Positions 10,901 to 23,857 of a stretch of DNA of 64,000 nucleotides are shown here, in pieces. The position numbers and the translations under genes were made by a program. Source of the stretch: Timema cristinae (Eukaryota; Arthropoda; Insecta; Phasmatodea; Timematidae); NCBI GenBank assembly GCA_039000515.1, contig JBCFYV010000490.1, positions 1 through 64,000 of the forward strand. The letters are read 5' to 3'. The notes under the pieces are model-generated. The model ran no database searches. It worked only from the letters and a program-made list of their open reading frames with translations, and was not told the origin of the DNA. How positions within the stretch are numbered: position 1 is the stretch's first letter; the number at the start of each line of letters is the position of its first letter.

Positions 10901-12000
10901 ACTACTAAAACTCCTTTAAACAAGTACAAAGTTGAACACTCTTCAGAAACTGCCTAACATGAGACTATTTTTGTTTTAAAAATATAATTAAATTAAGTAA
11001 TTAACTTTTCTTTGTGTTCATAAAATGAAAGTTAAATACCTTATTAATATTGTTCACCTTCAGGCTCCTACCATGCAGAACCCTGCTGAAATAAATCTTT
11101 GGTTACGCCAGTGCCTACCACCCAGAGTGTTATGTACAACCGTAGTTACTCTATAAACTATTTTGAAGAGATCTTATAATATTGGATTGCTAAACCTAGT
11201 AAGATACAAGGCTGGTTACTTCTCTTCATGATTTAGCGATTGAAAGTTAGATCTAAAAAAATAATACAATTGGAATAAATAAGATCTAAAAAATATTAAA
11301 ATTGTAAGTCAATCAAATCATTAAATCATGTAAATACAAAACTGTGTTTCAATATTTTAATATGAACTAGTCTACTCGTGGCATCAAATATATGGTTAGA
11401 ATAATACTAGCAAATATGAAAAAGTAAATCATATCAAATCATTTAAACATAATCCACAAAGCTTGGAGGGCCGCTGATTTAATGGCCCTAATTTAGATTA
11501 TAGAGGATGGGAAAGCACAGTGAAAGTGCTTTCCCCTTCCCACCTTCAGTCCATCTGGCAGAGATCTCAACCTCAAGCACATGTCACCTCTCCCCAAACT
11601 AGTACATTCAGATAGTGTGAGAAACATAACAAATTATGTGTAGTCTTTATCATTTCTTTTAACTTAATTAGGATAGTTATTATGTGTAGTCACAAAACTA
11701 TCAGACCTAGTTAATACATATATTTGCTTTTCTTCCTTGCCTTACATAGAACCAGTAAAACACTAAGCTTAAGTGTGTCAGTAGCCCACTCATGCTGTCA
11801 AGTCATTGAGTCTAAATAAATTTTGATCGACTGATTTGCTAACTTGTAAAGTCACAATTATTTTAGACAGCTTTTGGCATAATATTGCTAGGTGTAAAGT
11901 GAAAGAGAAATTAGTATAAGCAATAATAGCATAAATACAGTCTGACAACCTTCAAGAGAACTACACCTTGTCATTTCTTATTAATGGGTTTTATTTATTT
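10901..12000. other. AT-rich non-coding DNA
   Basis: I see no ORF, RNA gene or tandem array. Short ATCTAAAAAATA-type near-duplicates occur around 11250-11300 but do not form an array. Confidence 0.6.
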
Positions 12001-12296
12001 TCCTTCTTCGGCCACAAGCTTACTAGGCCTGTCGTGGCCTACACCTGGGTAGTGGGGCTGCCGCCTACAGGTTCCCAGGTAAACCTTATTGTCGTGGTAA
12101 CCTTCCCTCACTGAGGCTACATGTGCTGACAATGACTCAGCTCTTCGTCCCCAACCCTCTCACTCTCAGCCCTCCAAGCTGGGAGCCAACTGGCCAGGCC
12201 CTGTTTCAAGCTTGTTGGTTTTGGCCCTGGCCAGCCACCTGTCGCTCGTCTGCACCTGACCTGGCTTCCCCTGGGGTTCTAACCAGCCTCCACCAG
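12001..12296. other. GC-rich unidentified segment abutting the Harbinger element
   Basis: About 300 bp are much richer in C and G than the surroundings, starting near TTCGGCCACAAGC and ending at the left Harbinger terminus. It contains the block CCTGGGTAGTGGGGCTGCCG and runs of CTCC/CAGCC. A 68-codon ORF on + shows no recognisable domain. It resembles a piece of a repetitive element or old exon, but I cannot assign it. Confidence 0.45.
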
Positions 12297-12559
12297 CAGG
12301 ACTATTCTGACCGGACCGGAACTAGTTGACGTCGTGTCGGCTCGATCCCGTAGAGATGCTGATATGTACGATTCTGTCCAGTCGGCAAGTTGACGACACG
12401 ACAGCATTGTCACGAAATCTGTCGCTTATTTACGAGACTGTCTACCCCCTCATCAACTTCCCGATTCTATTCACGATTAGCACTCATTAGTTTGAGATTT
12501 TAATATTTTCTTCACTTAAGTTAGATAAGTCGTTGTTTGGTGCGTTTAAGCGTTTTTTA

Positions 12560-12740
12560 TTTTTAAAGTGGTTCAAGCTATCTGTTTTTGTATTATATTT
12601 GTTCGCTAAACGTTTTATTTTAGTTTATAATATATTTTACTTAGAAGTTTAGGTTATAGTATTCATGTGGTTCAAGCTATTAGTTTTTGTATTATAGTTT
12701 ATCAACGTTTCCATTATATAATATTTATTGAGAAGTTTAG
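12560..12740 (+). repeat. Two diverged tandem copies, about 97-bp unit
   Basis: GTGGTTCAAGCTAT followed by GTTTTTGTATTATA recurs at 12569 and 12666, with similar TTTAGTTTATAATATA-type neighbours. It lies just upstream of the Penelope-like coding remnant and may be its untranslated part. Confidence 0.5.
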
Positions 12741-12904
12741 TTTAGTAGTTTCAAGAGTTTTGTAATCCATATTTGAATTATATATGATAGTTAAAAGCTT
12801 TATATAGGTCTATCTTTTTTTAGTGTATGGCAGTTATTTGTTTTTTGGTTAGGGTTAGACATTGTGTGAAGTTAGAATTACTGTTTTTAATTATATTTTG
12901 GCTC

Positions 12905-13400
12905 AGTTATTTTTATAAAACCCAAACTGCCGGACCCCACTATTCAACCCGAACCCAAACAAATGTCAGGTTCCTTTCCCTGCAACCACAACCCCTGCAA
13001 AACCTGCACAATACATAAACCAACAAATTAATTCTCCAGCAACATAACTAAAATAAATGATCCTATAAAGGCCACCCTACTTGTGATTCTGAAAACCTCA
13101 TCTACCAACTGGAATGCAACCAGTGTCAAGCACAGTACATTGGTCTCACAACAGAAACACTAAGAAAGAGAATGAATGGTCAGCGACATGACACAAAAAT
13201 GAAAAATAAAGAGAAGCCCGTAGCAGCACATGCCGAAACCCATAATCTGAACTTTATTAACTGTTACACAACCAAGGTGGTCAGATCCCTGAACAAAGTA
13301 ATATGCAACCCTTCACAGCTAAGGATATGGGAACTGGCCCATCAATATATCATCAAATCCAGACAAGCCCCTAACCTAAACCTTAGATAATTCCTCTCCT
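12905..13400 (+). pseudogene. Penelope-like element, 3' coding end with GIY-YIG endonuclease
   Basis: Two reading frames carry the C-terminal part of a Penelope-like polyprotein. The linker Cys motif NPCKTCTIH (near 12990-13015) is followed, after a frameshift, by CDSENLIYQLECNQCQAQYIG (13080-13145). That region holds the GIY-like strand, a CxxC pair and the YIG strand. Then comes RKRMNGQR and the block with the catalytic Glu (IWELAHQY). A stop at 13388 ends the ORF. Only the last fraction of a normal PLE polyprotein is present and the reverse transcriptase is missing or unrecognisable. It lies between the left end and the transposase exons of the Harbinger, so it inserted into that element. 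Confidence 0.75.
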
Positions 13401-13538
13401 TCCTATCAGGACACTTATTAGATTCAATATAACATTATTCATAGTGCTATCTATACAGTGATGTCATAACTGAAAAACAGTCAGCTGTGGACAGTCAACC
13501 TTACAGTTCAACCAAAAGTATCAGTCTACTCTTTTGAC

Positions 13539-13572
13539 CTGATGAAGCTGTCTGTGACAGTGAAAGCTTGTC
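13539..13572 (+). ncRNA. Possible hammerhead ribozyme core relic
   Basis: CTGATGA (13539-13545) is followed by a stem (CTGTC/GACAG around TGT) and then GAAA (13562-13565), the order of the conserved hammerhead core. Hammerhead motifs are known in Penelope-like elements, and this lies about 140 bp after the PLE stop codon. One G is bulged in stem II, and I could not pair a convincing stem III or locate the cleavage-site strand. It may be decayed or coincidental. Confidence 0.35.
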
Positions 13573-13842
13573 CTTAAAAATGTGTTTGTATGTTTTTTAA
13601 TGTTATATCTAAACAATTTCTACTCCAGTATCACCTAGATAAGTGTGCTGGCTATCCCTCCTAATTTAAACTATGTTTATTCCAAATTTTCCATTGTAAT
13701 TTAAAGTGACTTTAATTAAAATCAAGTTTTGAATAAGTATCAATTTCTTTGAAATGGAAACCATTATGCATCTTCATCTCATTGTTTTGTGGCGAGAGTT
13801 AACAGGCAAAGAATGTGAATCCTAAGAAGAAATATCCGAGAC

Positions 13843-16800
13843 ATGAGTAACCCATTCGAAATTCTGGAGATAGCATTTCAAACTCTTTTTTGTGAGAGTA
13901 GGATTTTGGCTCGTGATCTCTGTGGTCTTTTAAGAGGCAGGCTCCAAAGAACCATGACGTCTGGAATACCAGTGCACATACAGGTAAATGTATATTCTGA
14001 ACTTTACCATTAAAATGACTGAATTGTCTTGCTTACTAGTTTATGGCCAACACTAATTATTTGTATTTATTGTTCAGGTAACTGCTGCACTGTGTTTTTT
14101 TTTGCTGAGGGGGGTTATCAGCGAGGAGTGGGGCAGGACTCATTTGTGGCATTGTCGCAACCTTCAACTGGAAGATGCATACACAGTGTATGCAACGTTA
14201 TTTCGGACCTCCTTGCTGATTATTGGATTGTATTTCCTACCACTGCTGCCCAAAGAGAAAGGATACAACAAGGGTAAGTTTATATTAGAACATAACATTG
14301 ATTACAAATCATAGACTTACTTATTATGTTTCCTTAAATATAGGCTATGTATACCTTAGGGATGGTGTGCAAAATATTTTCGCTATAAGACACTAAAAAA
14401 AAAGCAAATAAATAATAATTTTAACACTATTAATAAAAATACAGATAGTTGATTGAAACTTAAATGAAAGTCATCAAAAATATCTGTTATCGACCTGATA
14501 AACAATTGAATCATAGGTCACGGGGTATCACCATATTTACAAATAAACATAACCTTTCATGCATAAATAAGCTGAAATGATGAACAGTAGTAATTATATA
14601 AACAAATATAATGTTGGTAGGAGCATGAGTAAAAATACATGTTTGTCAATATTTATGTTACTATGTGATTATAGACCTAGCGAACTGTTTAAATCTTGCA
14701 AAAATATTAAAGATTTTGAATAATTAGGCTATGATTTTAGTTTCATATAATTTTCCATATCCTTGTTGGTGGAATGATAGTGCAAACTTATTTACTATTT
14801 GCCCTCAAATTGCAGAGTTAGCAAAACTGACTGTCAAACTATATTTTACATTCTTCCTGTTTAAAATATATTTAAATTAATTTAAGTTATTTAAATTAGT
14901 ACAATAAATTAATTTATAAACACTATTTTTGAAAATAATATATAAAAACTATAGCCTAATTATCATTCAAATAACTATAAAATTATCTAGCAATTCTAAA
15001 ACGTTACTAGATCTACTTTCACATCCATTTTAAGTAATGTGTTTTGCAGCTGTCATTTATTTTTATAGATATTATCAATATCTATAAAAGAACAATAATA
15101 ATATAGCTAAATGTTTTCAATGATAACTGCAAAAAAGAGAAGGTAATTTTTTCATAATAACTGTTAGAATATCCATTCATAATATAATCAAGGTATACAT
15201 TTGATGAACTTTTGGGGGATCATAGAAGCACTGTTCTATACAGTGTGTAATATTAATGTTTATATAAAATGTTTTCCTACAGATTTCTTCAAGTATTGGG
15301 CTTTCCCAGTGTGATTGGGGCAATTGATTGCATGCACATTGCCATCACAACTCCCCATGAACATGAGGAGGCATATTACAACCACCATGAGTTCCATTCT
15401 CTTAATGTTTAGGTGGTAAGTAGGCTACTGGTACTATACAGTAGCCCCATGGCTTCTTTGGTGCTGACTGACAGCTAACAGCTTTGAAAAGTTACCAGAC
15501 CAAATTATGCATCGCTACGTCGAATCATATGAGCTGCAAAAACATGTGTTTAGCAGCTGTCACTTCTGACAGTCAAAATTTAGGTATATACATAAATGTT
15601 GACTGTCAGAAGTCAGCTGTGAGTTGTCAGTCAGCAACAAAGAAGCCACGGGGTTAGGAAGGAAGTGCTGTTAGAAAAACTTTTACTCTTATATTTTACT
15701 GTGGCTAAATATTTATAAGCGGAATAGCAGACTTTTAACTCAATATAGCCTTAATCATTTTACTGCAAAATTTAATTGTAGATAATACATTATACTGTAG
15801 TATTGAATGGTTACCTATTTGGGTTTTTTTAGGTATAAAATTAAAGTATGTCATGTTACAGATATGCGATCAGGACTTGCATGCTCTGAATGTAAATGCA
15901 AGGTTTCCTGGGAGAGTTCATGACCAGTTTATCTGGCGTGATAGTGCGGTCAAGGTGGAAATGAAACGTCTACACCAGGAGAGAATTGGTGATTTCTACT
16001 TGCTTGGTATGTATTAATTTTAGAGCTTATAATGTAGGCCTACATAAGAACCGCCTTGATTATCTTAGTAAATAAAACTCTATGTATTTGCTCAAATAAT
16101 AATGTTGTGTGTTGTAAGGCAATTTATTTCTTTAACATCATAATGCCTTGAAATACTTTCCAATTTTTTTTTCATGTGATGAGTCAATTTATTTTGGTAA
16201 GGTGTAAATAATGATATCTAACATTTTTAACCTTTATGTTGTCAACTTTTATAAAATATAATTCAATACTATTATTTTACATTCTAGACAGTTTTTTCCG
16301 AAGTTTATATCAAAATATTTTAATTTTAAAATTTTGGTAGAGGTTGGCTCATGCAATTATATAAAAAAAACATCATTATTGATCCAGTTTTATGAGAATT
16401 CTAGAGGGTTGTCACAATACTCACACAATTTGTGTTAGATAAAATAATTATAGTTGAAATGATTTTTAATAAATATATCTATGATTATATATATATATAT
16501 CTATGATTATATATATATATATATTAACTTATTGCAAAAAATGGGCAATTGTTATAAAATTCCAAATTTGTTGTTTGCACAGGTGATTCAGGATATGCTC
16601 CAGAACCATGGATACTCACCCCCATCACACATGCAGTTGAGGGGACCCCTAAAGCACGCTATACCCACTCATTGCAGTGAGCCTAATATTATTGAAAGGT
16701 TTTTTGGAGTGCTCAAGGGAAGATTCCGCTGCCTGTTGCGAGATAGGACCTTGCACTATGCACATGCGCAAGCGCAGGCAGCACGGATCATCGAGACATG

Positions 16801-17600
16801 TGTTGTTTTACACAACATGATACGTTACAGGTAAATGCATTGCTTTGTTTACATCCACCAGCTACTAGATATAAAACTAGTCCACTTTTTGTTTGCCTAT
16901 GTATGAATGTGTTAGGGGTGAGGTAGTTGTAATTTAGAGGAAGTGCTCCTACATTTGTGTGAAAATAGTGGTGAAAGCATTTAGGAAAAATGCACTAGGA
17001 ATTCTTGTGAGGTGGTGGAGGAGGTCGTACACTATGGATGGTTATTTGGTATAGGGGATTTTACACTAGGGATGGCTGTGTGGGGGTGGGGATTGTCCAC
17101 TAAGGATATTTGTGTGGGGGAGTTTTTATACTAAGAGACGGTTGTGGGGGGAAAGTTTTTAGTACACCAGAAATGTTTGTGGATGTTTACATAATCAGGC
17201 TGAAAGATGGAGGGAAAAAAATCTTTTCCTTGGACCCTCCTCCCACCCCCCAAAATTAAATCGTGGCTATGTCAATGATAATAATTTTCCCACACCACAT
17301 GTCAAAGTGGAAAATGCAGTTATTACTGTAGCTTTTGAACTGTATTTTCTTCCCCTTAATAAGTAAATAGAAAAAAATTCTGGAAGAAATATACCACCAA
17401 AAAAAAACATTGTGAACTTTTAGAATATTGTTTAAATCAAATAACAGCTTAGAGGTATGTTTTTTTTGTTTTTCAGAATTCCTTTCAATGAAGAAACAAT
17501 GGTTGCAGAGCCTGATGTTCCTGAAGCAAATGAAAATAATGTTGCCAATGGTGGCAGGGAAGTGAGGGCCGACATTGTACGGCGGTATTTCTACCGCTAA
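13843..17600 (+). pseudogene. Harbinger (HARBI1-like) DDE transposase, six exons, disabled
   Basis: Exons with proper GT/AG borders are at about 13843-13983, 14078-14273, 15283-15415, 15862-16006, 16583-16830 and 17477-17600, about 330 codons in all, which is normal for this family. Motifs in order: GGYQRGVGQDSFVALSQPS (exon 2), GAIDCMHIAI with the first catalytic Asp (exon 3), FPGRVHDQFIWRDS with the second Asp (exon 4), and GDSGYAPEPWILTP then NIIERFFGVLKGRFRCLL with the Glu (exon 5). The ending is REVRADIVRRYFYR. Damage: a frameshift at the T9 run near 14095, a TAG at the end of exon 3 (about 15410) and a one-base frameshift near 16675 in exon 5. The catalytic residues survive. Exon 1 may extend upstream, because similar residues precede the ATG in frame. 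Confidence 0.88.
15444..15654. mobile_element. Short foldback MITE inside a Harbinger intron
   Basis: The left arm GCCCCATGGCTTCTTTGGTG pairs with the right arm, whose reverse complement reads CCCCGTGGCTTCTTTGTTG. Both arms continue into GCTGACTGACA. A central hairpin (CTGACAGTCAAAATTTA facing GTTGACTGTCAG) makes it nearly palindromic. TA flanks both sides, as for Tc1/mariner-type MITEs. It sits between transposase exons 3 and 4. Confidence 0.8.
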
Positions 17601-17764
17601 AAATCTAGGAAGGAAGTTTAATTCTAACCTGCTTTAGTGATCATTACAACATCTCCAAGACTATTATTATATCATAAAATATGTATATAAAATCCATGTT
17701 AGGCTTATGTTTATCAACCTATTGAATTACTTACTTGTTTATGTTCACTCTTTAATTTATGATA

Positions 17765-18012
<248 letters not shown>

Positions 18013-20407
18013 CTATTTTAATTAATTTTATCATAGAAGTAATATCAAAAATCATAATTGTATATTAACTTTACTGTTTAATGCAGAGCAATTGCAATAT
18101 GCTGAGAAACATATCCTTAGAGAAAAAAAAAGATATCTTGGTAACAATGGATAGGATTTAGTGAACATGTCTTGACACCCATTATTTTAGTGGATTATAT
18201 TGTAACACTTTAAAGATCAGTGAGATAATTAACTGGTGTTCTTAAATTTGTTGTGAATAACTTTTTACCACTATTATAAGAAAGTTTGATCATTAGGAAA
18301 TAATTATAGCCTATGCACCAGTGAAAATTTACTTTATTAAAAAAAAAGTAACATTAATTTTTTTTGTTCAAAAAACATTAGTCATATTTATGAATCCTTC
18401 CTCTTCTGCAGTTTTTTAATCCCCTCTGAAACAATATACAAAGCAGTTCATCAATTCATAAAAACTCTATCTCTTTTATAGTTTAGTTGACAAAAGTATA
18501 ATTACATTTTATTAAATGAAATTGGAATGTGGAAGGCGTTTAGGAGGAAAAGTATGTGCACTAGCATGCAACCAAAATGGATAGAAAATCTCCAGTGTAT
18601 TTGACAAAGAATGAAACTAAAACATCCCCATCAAGACTATAAACACAATATGTATTTAATATTTCAGAAGTGTTCTCACCGATCATTTATAAACTGAGCA
18701 AATAGCTGCATTTTTGTCTAGTCTGCTCCCTCTGGACATCTATTGACTCTTGAGCGAGTCTGTTGGCCTCCTGCTGTACAGCGAAGAGTTTAAGTATAAA
18801 TTTGTTTAAAAAGCCAGTAGAACATAATTACAAGGTGTGACAATTTCGGATAACTTTCAAACACTTCAATTAGGATTATTTAAAAAAAAATATTTCCCAG
18901 TATGATAAAAGAATTAATCAAATACCCGTATAAAGTCAATTTTATTTATTTTTCTATGCTAAAGACATATTTAGCATCATTTTTGCTTATTTATCTTGTA
19001 AGAGCTGTTGTCTTCTTGAATAGCCTTGAAGATTTTAACAGCATCATCAAGTTCTTGCACATCTGCGCGTCTCCTCTTTGCCACTGAAGCTTTCCAAACA
19101 AGTAAGATGGTGGAAACAGTATAATATAAAGTCAAAACTTTTATAATATCAAAATGTACAAAATATGCTTTAAAAAATAAGTTTACTGTTCAATTAGTTT
19201 AAATTGGATGTACACACAAAAGCACAAATATTGTACAAGTAACATTATTATTTAGTTATTCTATATTCTATATTTTACAAAATCTAAGGAAGATCTTTAT
19301 AATGTGGGTGATTAATCATCTTTGGACAAAGGAAGAACAAGGATTATTCAGTGAGAGGGCATTTACATGCTAAATCAAAACTTTATATATGTACTCTCTA
19401 TTTCTTTTTATATACACACATACAGTAAACATAAAAATGACATTATGAAACATTAATAAATGATCATACTATTATGTTTTATATGTTCATTTACTTATTA
19501 ATTATCAAAATCAATTATTTAGGCCAATTAAAATAATTTAGCAATGCTGGTATGTAAAAAGCTCTTACTTGGAGGGTCTGCTGTGGAGCGCCTTGCTGGA
19601 GTTCTGAGAGATTCTCTCTCGAAAGGGGATGGTGGGTTTGACTCGAGATGTGTTGAAACACCTGAAGGAAATGCAACAGGTTCCACATCCCTCTCTTCAG
19701 GAGTTGAAGGACCTGCTGTAGGTTCTTGATCGTACTCCTCCTCAGTTTCTACCCACTGAAACTTTACATAATAATAATTGTAGCATATAGCGTAGTTATA
19801 CCATTAAATGATAACAGCGTTTGCCACTTATCTGTGTGAAAACTATTATAGAACACAGTTTTATACATTGTGGTATGGGGTCCTTTGAAATAGTACAGGT
19901 ATTGTTAAAACTGGGTTACATACCTCTTCTGTTAGGGGGAAGGAAAGGTCAGGAAGTGTGAGTTCTTCCAACACCACCTTTAACAACAAAGAAACAATCC
20001 TTATGTAATTTATATTATAGAGGCACTGTTAGGTTATAATATACAACAAAAGAAACTTTTAAATATCATAATTTAAAATAATGTATTTATGCAAAAATTA
20101 GAGCCTTCAATTGATCCAGTTAAGGAAATCTGACAAAAGTGACCATTTAAACCCTAGGCCTAATTTATATGCAAAATTCTTTGTCTCAATTTTCAGCAGA
20201 ACAAAGCACAAATGTTACTGTATGACTCTGGCTCCACTACACCCCTGCTCATATATTGGCAAATTGTCTTACAATTATGTTCTTATGTCCTTGTATGGAC
20301 AATATTTTTATACTATTATATATTTGTTCTTGTTTTAAAACATGTTTTCTAATTCTGTACAAATGCTTTTGATTTAATGTTACAAGACAAGACAAAGATT
20401 ACTTTTT

Positions 20408-20700
20408 ATTATTTTTATTATTATTATTATTAGCACCGCGTCTTACTACCCATTCGGGTTATACGCACTTACGCTAATGTGTAATGGTAGGGTGATTGTG
20501 AGATGAAATGAAGGACCTACAGTTTAACGTGGAATCCGAACCACGGTGGAGGCCTGGCATTCCACACATTCACAAGATGTCTTGTCAGAGGTGAAGGAAG
20601 GGTTTGGTAATCAGATAAATCTTTGCCGGGACCGAGGATTGAACCCCGGCCGCCAGCAAAGAAGTCTGACACCTTACCCCTAGACCACCAGGTCACCAAT
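20408..20700 (-). repeat. SINE family B, full length, 13-bp target duplication
   Basis: Flanked by AAGATTACTTTTT at 20395-20407 and 20701-20713, a perfect 13-bp duplication. Read on -, the head has an A box TGGTCTAGGGG and a B box GGTTCAATCC, then a body of about 170 bp. The tail has ACCCGAATGGGTAGTAAGA and ends in (TAA)n. The duplication shows LINE-style target-primed insertion. It disrupts an exon of the SANT-like gene. Confidence 0.95.
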
Positions 20701-21837
20701 AAGATTACTTTTTGATCCAATACATAGTGTGTTCAGTCCTCGCTCACTTGTGCTGGGATCACCAATGGAACAAACTGTGCCAATGATGGCCAAAACTTTG
20801 CGGTCCAACTCTGTTAATGGAGGAACAGCCTTTGAATTATTTCCTGTTGCCTTGCTGGCTCTATTCAAATTGGCAAGGCGAGCTCTCGCCTTGCTCTTAA
20901 GATCCCTCCATACCTGATAAAAACATCATAATTAATATTTTCCCAATAATCTTAAGGATAATATTGTAACTAGGAGCTATAAGATATTAAATTAACTTAA
21001 TGGTAGTACAATAGAAAAGCACAAACACTAAGGGCATAAATTACTAAGATGTAAATCATAACTATGGGTAATATATTTTTTTAAGTTCACTTTAGCCTCT
21101 ATTTAGAAAATGTTGCTCAGAAAACAGAAAAATGTTATTTTACTCATGGTTTTCCACTGAGCGGTGTGTTTTTTTTTGCCCAAGTTCCTCTAGCAGATCG
21201 GCCAACACCTCCCATTGCCGCTCAATGGCAGCATTGCCCATAGGACAACTGAACCTCCCTAAGGCCAATTCTGAGTGGTTTGACATATAGTCAACCAACT
21301 CAGCATGCTACGCAGGGGTGCAGCAGCGAGTTTTCTTGCTGAAATAAAATATAATAGCTTTGTATCACATTTAATAAATCAACGATTTGAACTATGATAT
21401 TTTCCACAAATGGCCATATGCCATACTTTAGGCCTAAACACTGAGAACTCAACCCAATACTAAACACAAATGTGTTTTAATTACAAGTTTTTTTTTACAT
21501 AATAGTAATTTATGCAATACAATGTCCTTAATGCAGTGCCTCGGAGCGAATAAATATATAGGGTGTCATTTAAATTAAAATGTATTTTATTGTATTAATA
21601 TTTATTATAATAAATAAAACAATATTTTAAAATGTTTTATTATTTACCCCTACATTCTGTGGATTAAGTTTAGTACCTTCTGTAATATAACATATAATTT
21701 AAAAAGAGGTTATCCTAAGTTATGTAATATTTCAGAAATGAAAGTAGCTCTAGGCACATGGTAATAGAGATGGCCGACTCAGGCAGTGTAGAATGCATAA
21801 TTTTTTTGTGCCACATCTTAGTATCCGTTAGTTTTGT

Positions 21838-22005
21838 ACGCCCATGTACAAATTGTGTTAATGAGTTAGAAGTGTAATTTAGAGGAAGTGAACCCACATG
21901 GAGACAAAGAGTGGGAAACCATTTAGCACAAACTGTCAGTGCACCCAACAGGATCTTAACACGAGATTATCGCTTTAGACCTTGCAGTCACTGAGGTGGG
22001 TTAAA
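21838..22005 (-). repeat. SINE family A, degraded copy
   Basis: Matches the body and head of the copy at 17765 on the same strand (AATTTAGAGGAAGTGAACCC, GGGAAACCATTTAG, CACTGAGGTGGG). The B box is mutated and the tail is barely visible, so it is an older copy. Confidence 0.75.
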
Positions 22006-22962
22006 TTGAATTTTAAAAGCATACATTAATTAACTACTGTGATTAAATAATATATTATGCCCGCCTTTTGTAAAACTGGATGGATAAGTTTGGAGTTAGC
22101 TTAACTAGGCCTACAAGTATACATTAGTATAATTTTAATAATATATAATACTATGCAGTGGCTAAACTTATTATATGCTTGGTGTAGATGTCAAAATCAT
22201 CTTTTCTTTGTTGCATAACATTAACAAATACCATTATTATTGCTATTATTAACAAACCATCAATAATTCAAAGATATCAATATATAGTATTTACATTAAC
22301 TCAATAATTATATTTCAGAGTAAAAAAATATTGTACTACCTTTCTACTTTATTCACGGACATTTTATTTCACAGTTATGCTAAAGTTCAAAAGTACTTCC
22401 TAACAACTAACTAAAACCCAATACTAGCCTAATTAACACAAAATAATGAAATAATATGATCAAACTCTCTAAACTCCAAAAATAACACGCCAAATTAAAT
22501 ATCTAACTATACAACAAACAAACCTAGCCTAGCAAAATTAACTTGAAAAGATAAAAACTACAACACAATTTAATAAAATTTTATGAAATTCCTTATCTAA
22601 ACCTAAACGTCAAAATAAAAATAAATATTAAATGATACAACGAACTTGCCTGTACTACCAAAAATTAACTTCAGAATACTATATCTAAAATCTTACTAAT
22701 ATCCCAAGTTTGTAGTCTGCTTGAATAACCAACAAAGCGAAACGTAAACACAATGCTATGAACTCTGGGTAAAATATTTTGCCAACTTAAATAAAGTGTT
22801 GAAAACCAAATACTGTTGATTACCTGTTGCCATGGTCTACCTGACACGAAGCGACGACCGGACAGAATCGCTGTTTCGATAATTTTTCACGACAACTCGT
22901 TGCAAAGCGTGGTTGACAACAATCGAGCAGACAAATGTTCCCGAGCGGTCAGAATAGCCCTG

Positions 22963-23174
22963 CAGGCTGCTCAGGCCCCAGGATACACCACTTGGCGGTG
23001 AGGACAGGATTGAGTAAGAGAGGCTAAGTGGGGCCCACTAGGTAGGCTCCTTGTATTGAGCATCCCATATATAGAATGGTGGAGAGATAGAGGAAGATGG
23101 AGGAATTTTACTAAGCGGACTCAGCCACAGGCTGGAAAAAGTTTATGACTTTCTGAATAAGCTGATTATATCAG
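22963..23174. other. Non-coding flank right of the Harbinger element
   Basis: Moderately GC-rich, with a short GA-rich block (GAGAGATAGAGGAAGATGGA). Nothing recognised. Confidence 0.5.
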
Positions 23175-23370
23175 CACACGACTTCTAAACTATCTAAAAT
23201 CTATGACAGTCACACCACCCAGTCCTCGGCCGTTAATTTATTCACTATGAAAGAGTGTACCTACACTTCACCAATGATAAATATATTGGCCATGCAAGTA
23301 ATCGAACTCAATACCCTTAGCTTGGCAGGCAGACACTTCACAAACTGATCTATGGCATCGGACATAATGG
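23175..23370 (-). repeat. SINE family C, degraded copy (tRNA-like head)
   Basis: Read on -, it has an A-box-like ATAGATCAGTTTGTGAAG and a B-box-like GAGTTCGATTAC, then CATGGCCAATATATTTATCA and TTGGTGAAG. The copies at 37678-37870 (-) and 38370-38465 (+) share the same blocks, which supports a third SINE family with a different head from A and B. All copies are diverged. Confidence 0.65.
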
Positions 23371-23857
23371 GATTCAAGTTTTCCTTTGCCTCTGATTGAA
23401 CTGGAATAGAATGTTGAAATATAATTAAACAAATAGGAAATATAGGTATTCTAATTGAATGAAATATTACTGTCATGCAGTAGCCTACTGGACTAAACAT
23501 AATAGCAAAGGTTTTTATTTATCAAATTCAATGCCTAAATAGGCCCCCTAGACCATATAAAATGCAATCTAGAGGCTATCTACAATAATATGGGTGCAAC
23601 CGACCACTAGAAGAGTTTTTACAGTAAAGATTGGTTGAAAGTCGCATTGATAGGACGCTAAATAGTCATCCCATTTTAGGCTGTTTGTTTTTCATGGTGC
23701 AATATTTAGATATTTTATTAACTTTAACACACGTGAATAATAATTAATCAAATGAAACCAAGATTTAATAATTTTAAAAACTTTAACGATGATGTGTAAC
23801 TTTCCTGTGAACCTATGTGGGCGAGAGGACAGTGAGTATTGCTAATATAAATAATAG

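Larger units (their letters stand above)
18688..22362 (-). pseudogene. Harbinger-associated SANT/Myb-like DNA-binding protein, disabled
   Basis: Minus-strand exons with splice signals: a 23-nt start exon (ATG at 22362, donor GTAGTA at 22339); about 21338-21140 with a SANT-type stretch (KKTRCCTPA, HAELVDYM, ERQWEVLADLL); 20913-20714 (VWRDLKSKARARLANLNRAS, then LTELDRKVLAIIGT); about 19978-19925; about 19760-19570 (acidic, proline-rich, EEEYDQEPTAGPSTPEE); about 19085-18980 (RRRADVQELDDAVKIFKAIQ); and about 18800-18688 (EANRLAQESIDVQREQT) ending at a TAA. Known Harbinger elements encode such a helper needed for transposase nuclear import and DNA binding. Damage: a TAG replacing Gln in the SANT exon (about 21308), a probable donor change after that exon, and a family B SINE inserted in the third exon. 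Exon borders after the SINE are approximate. Confidence 0.8.
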
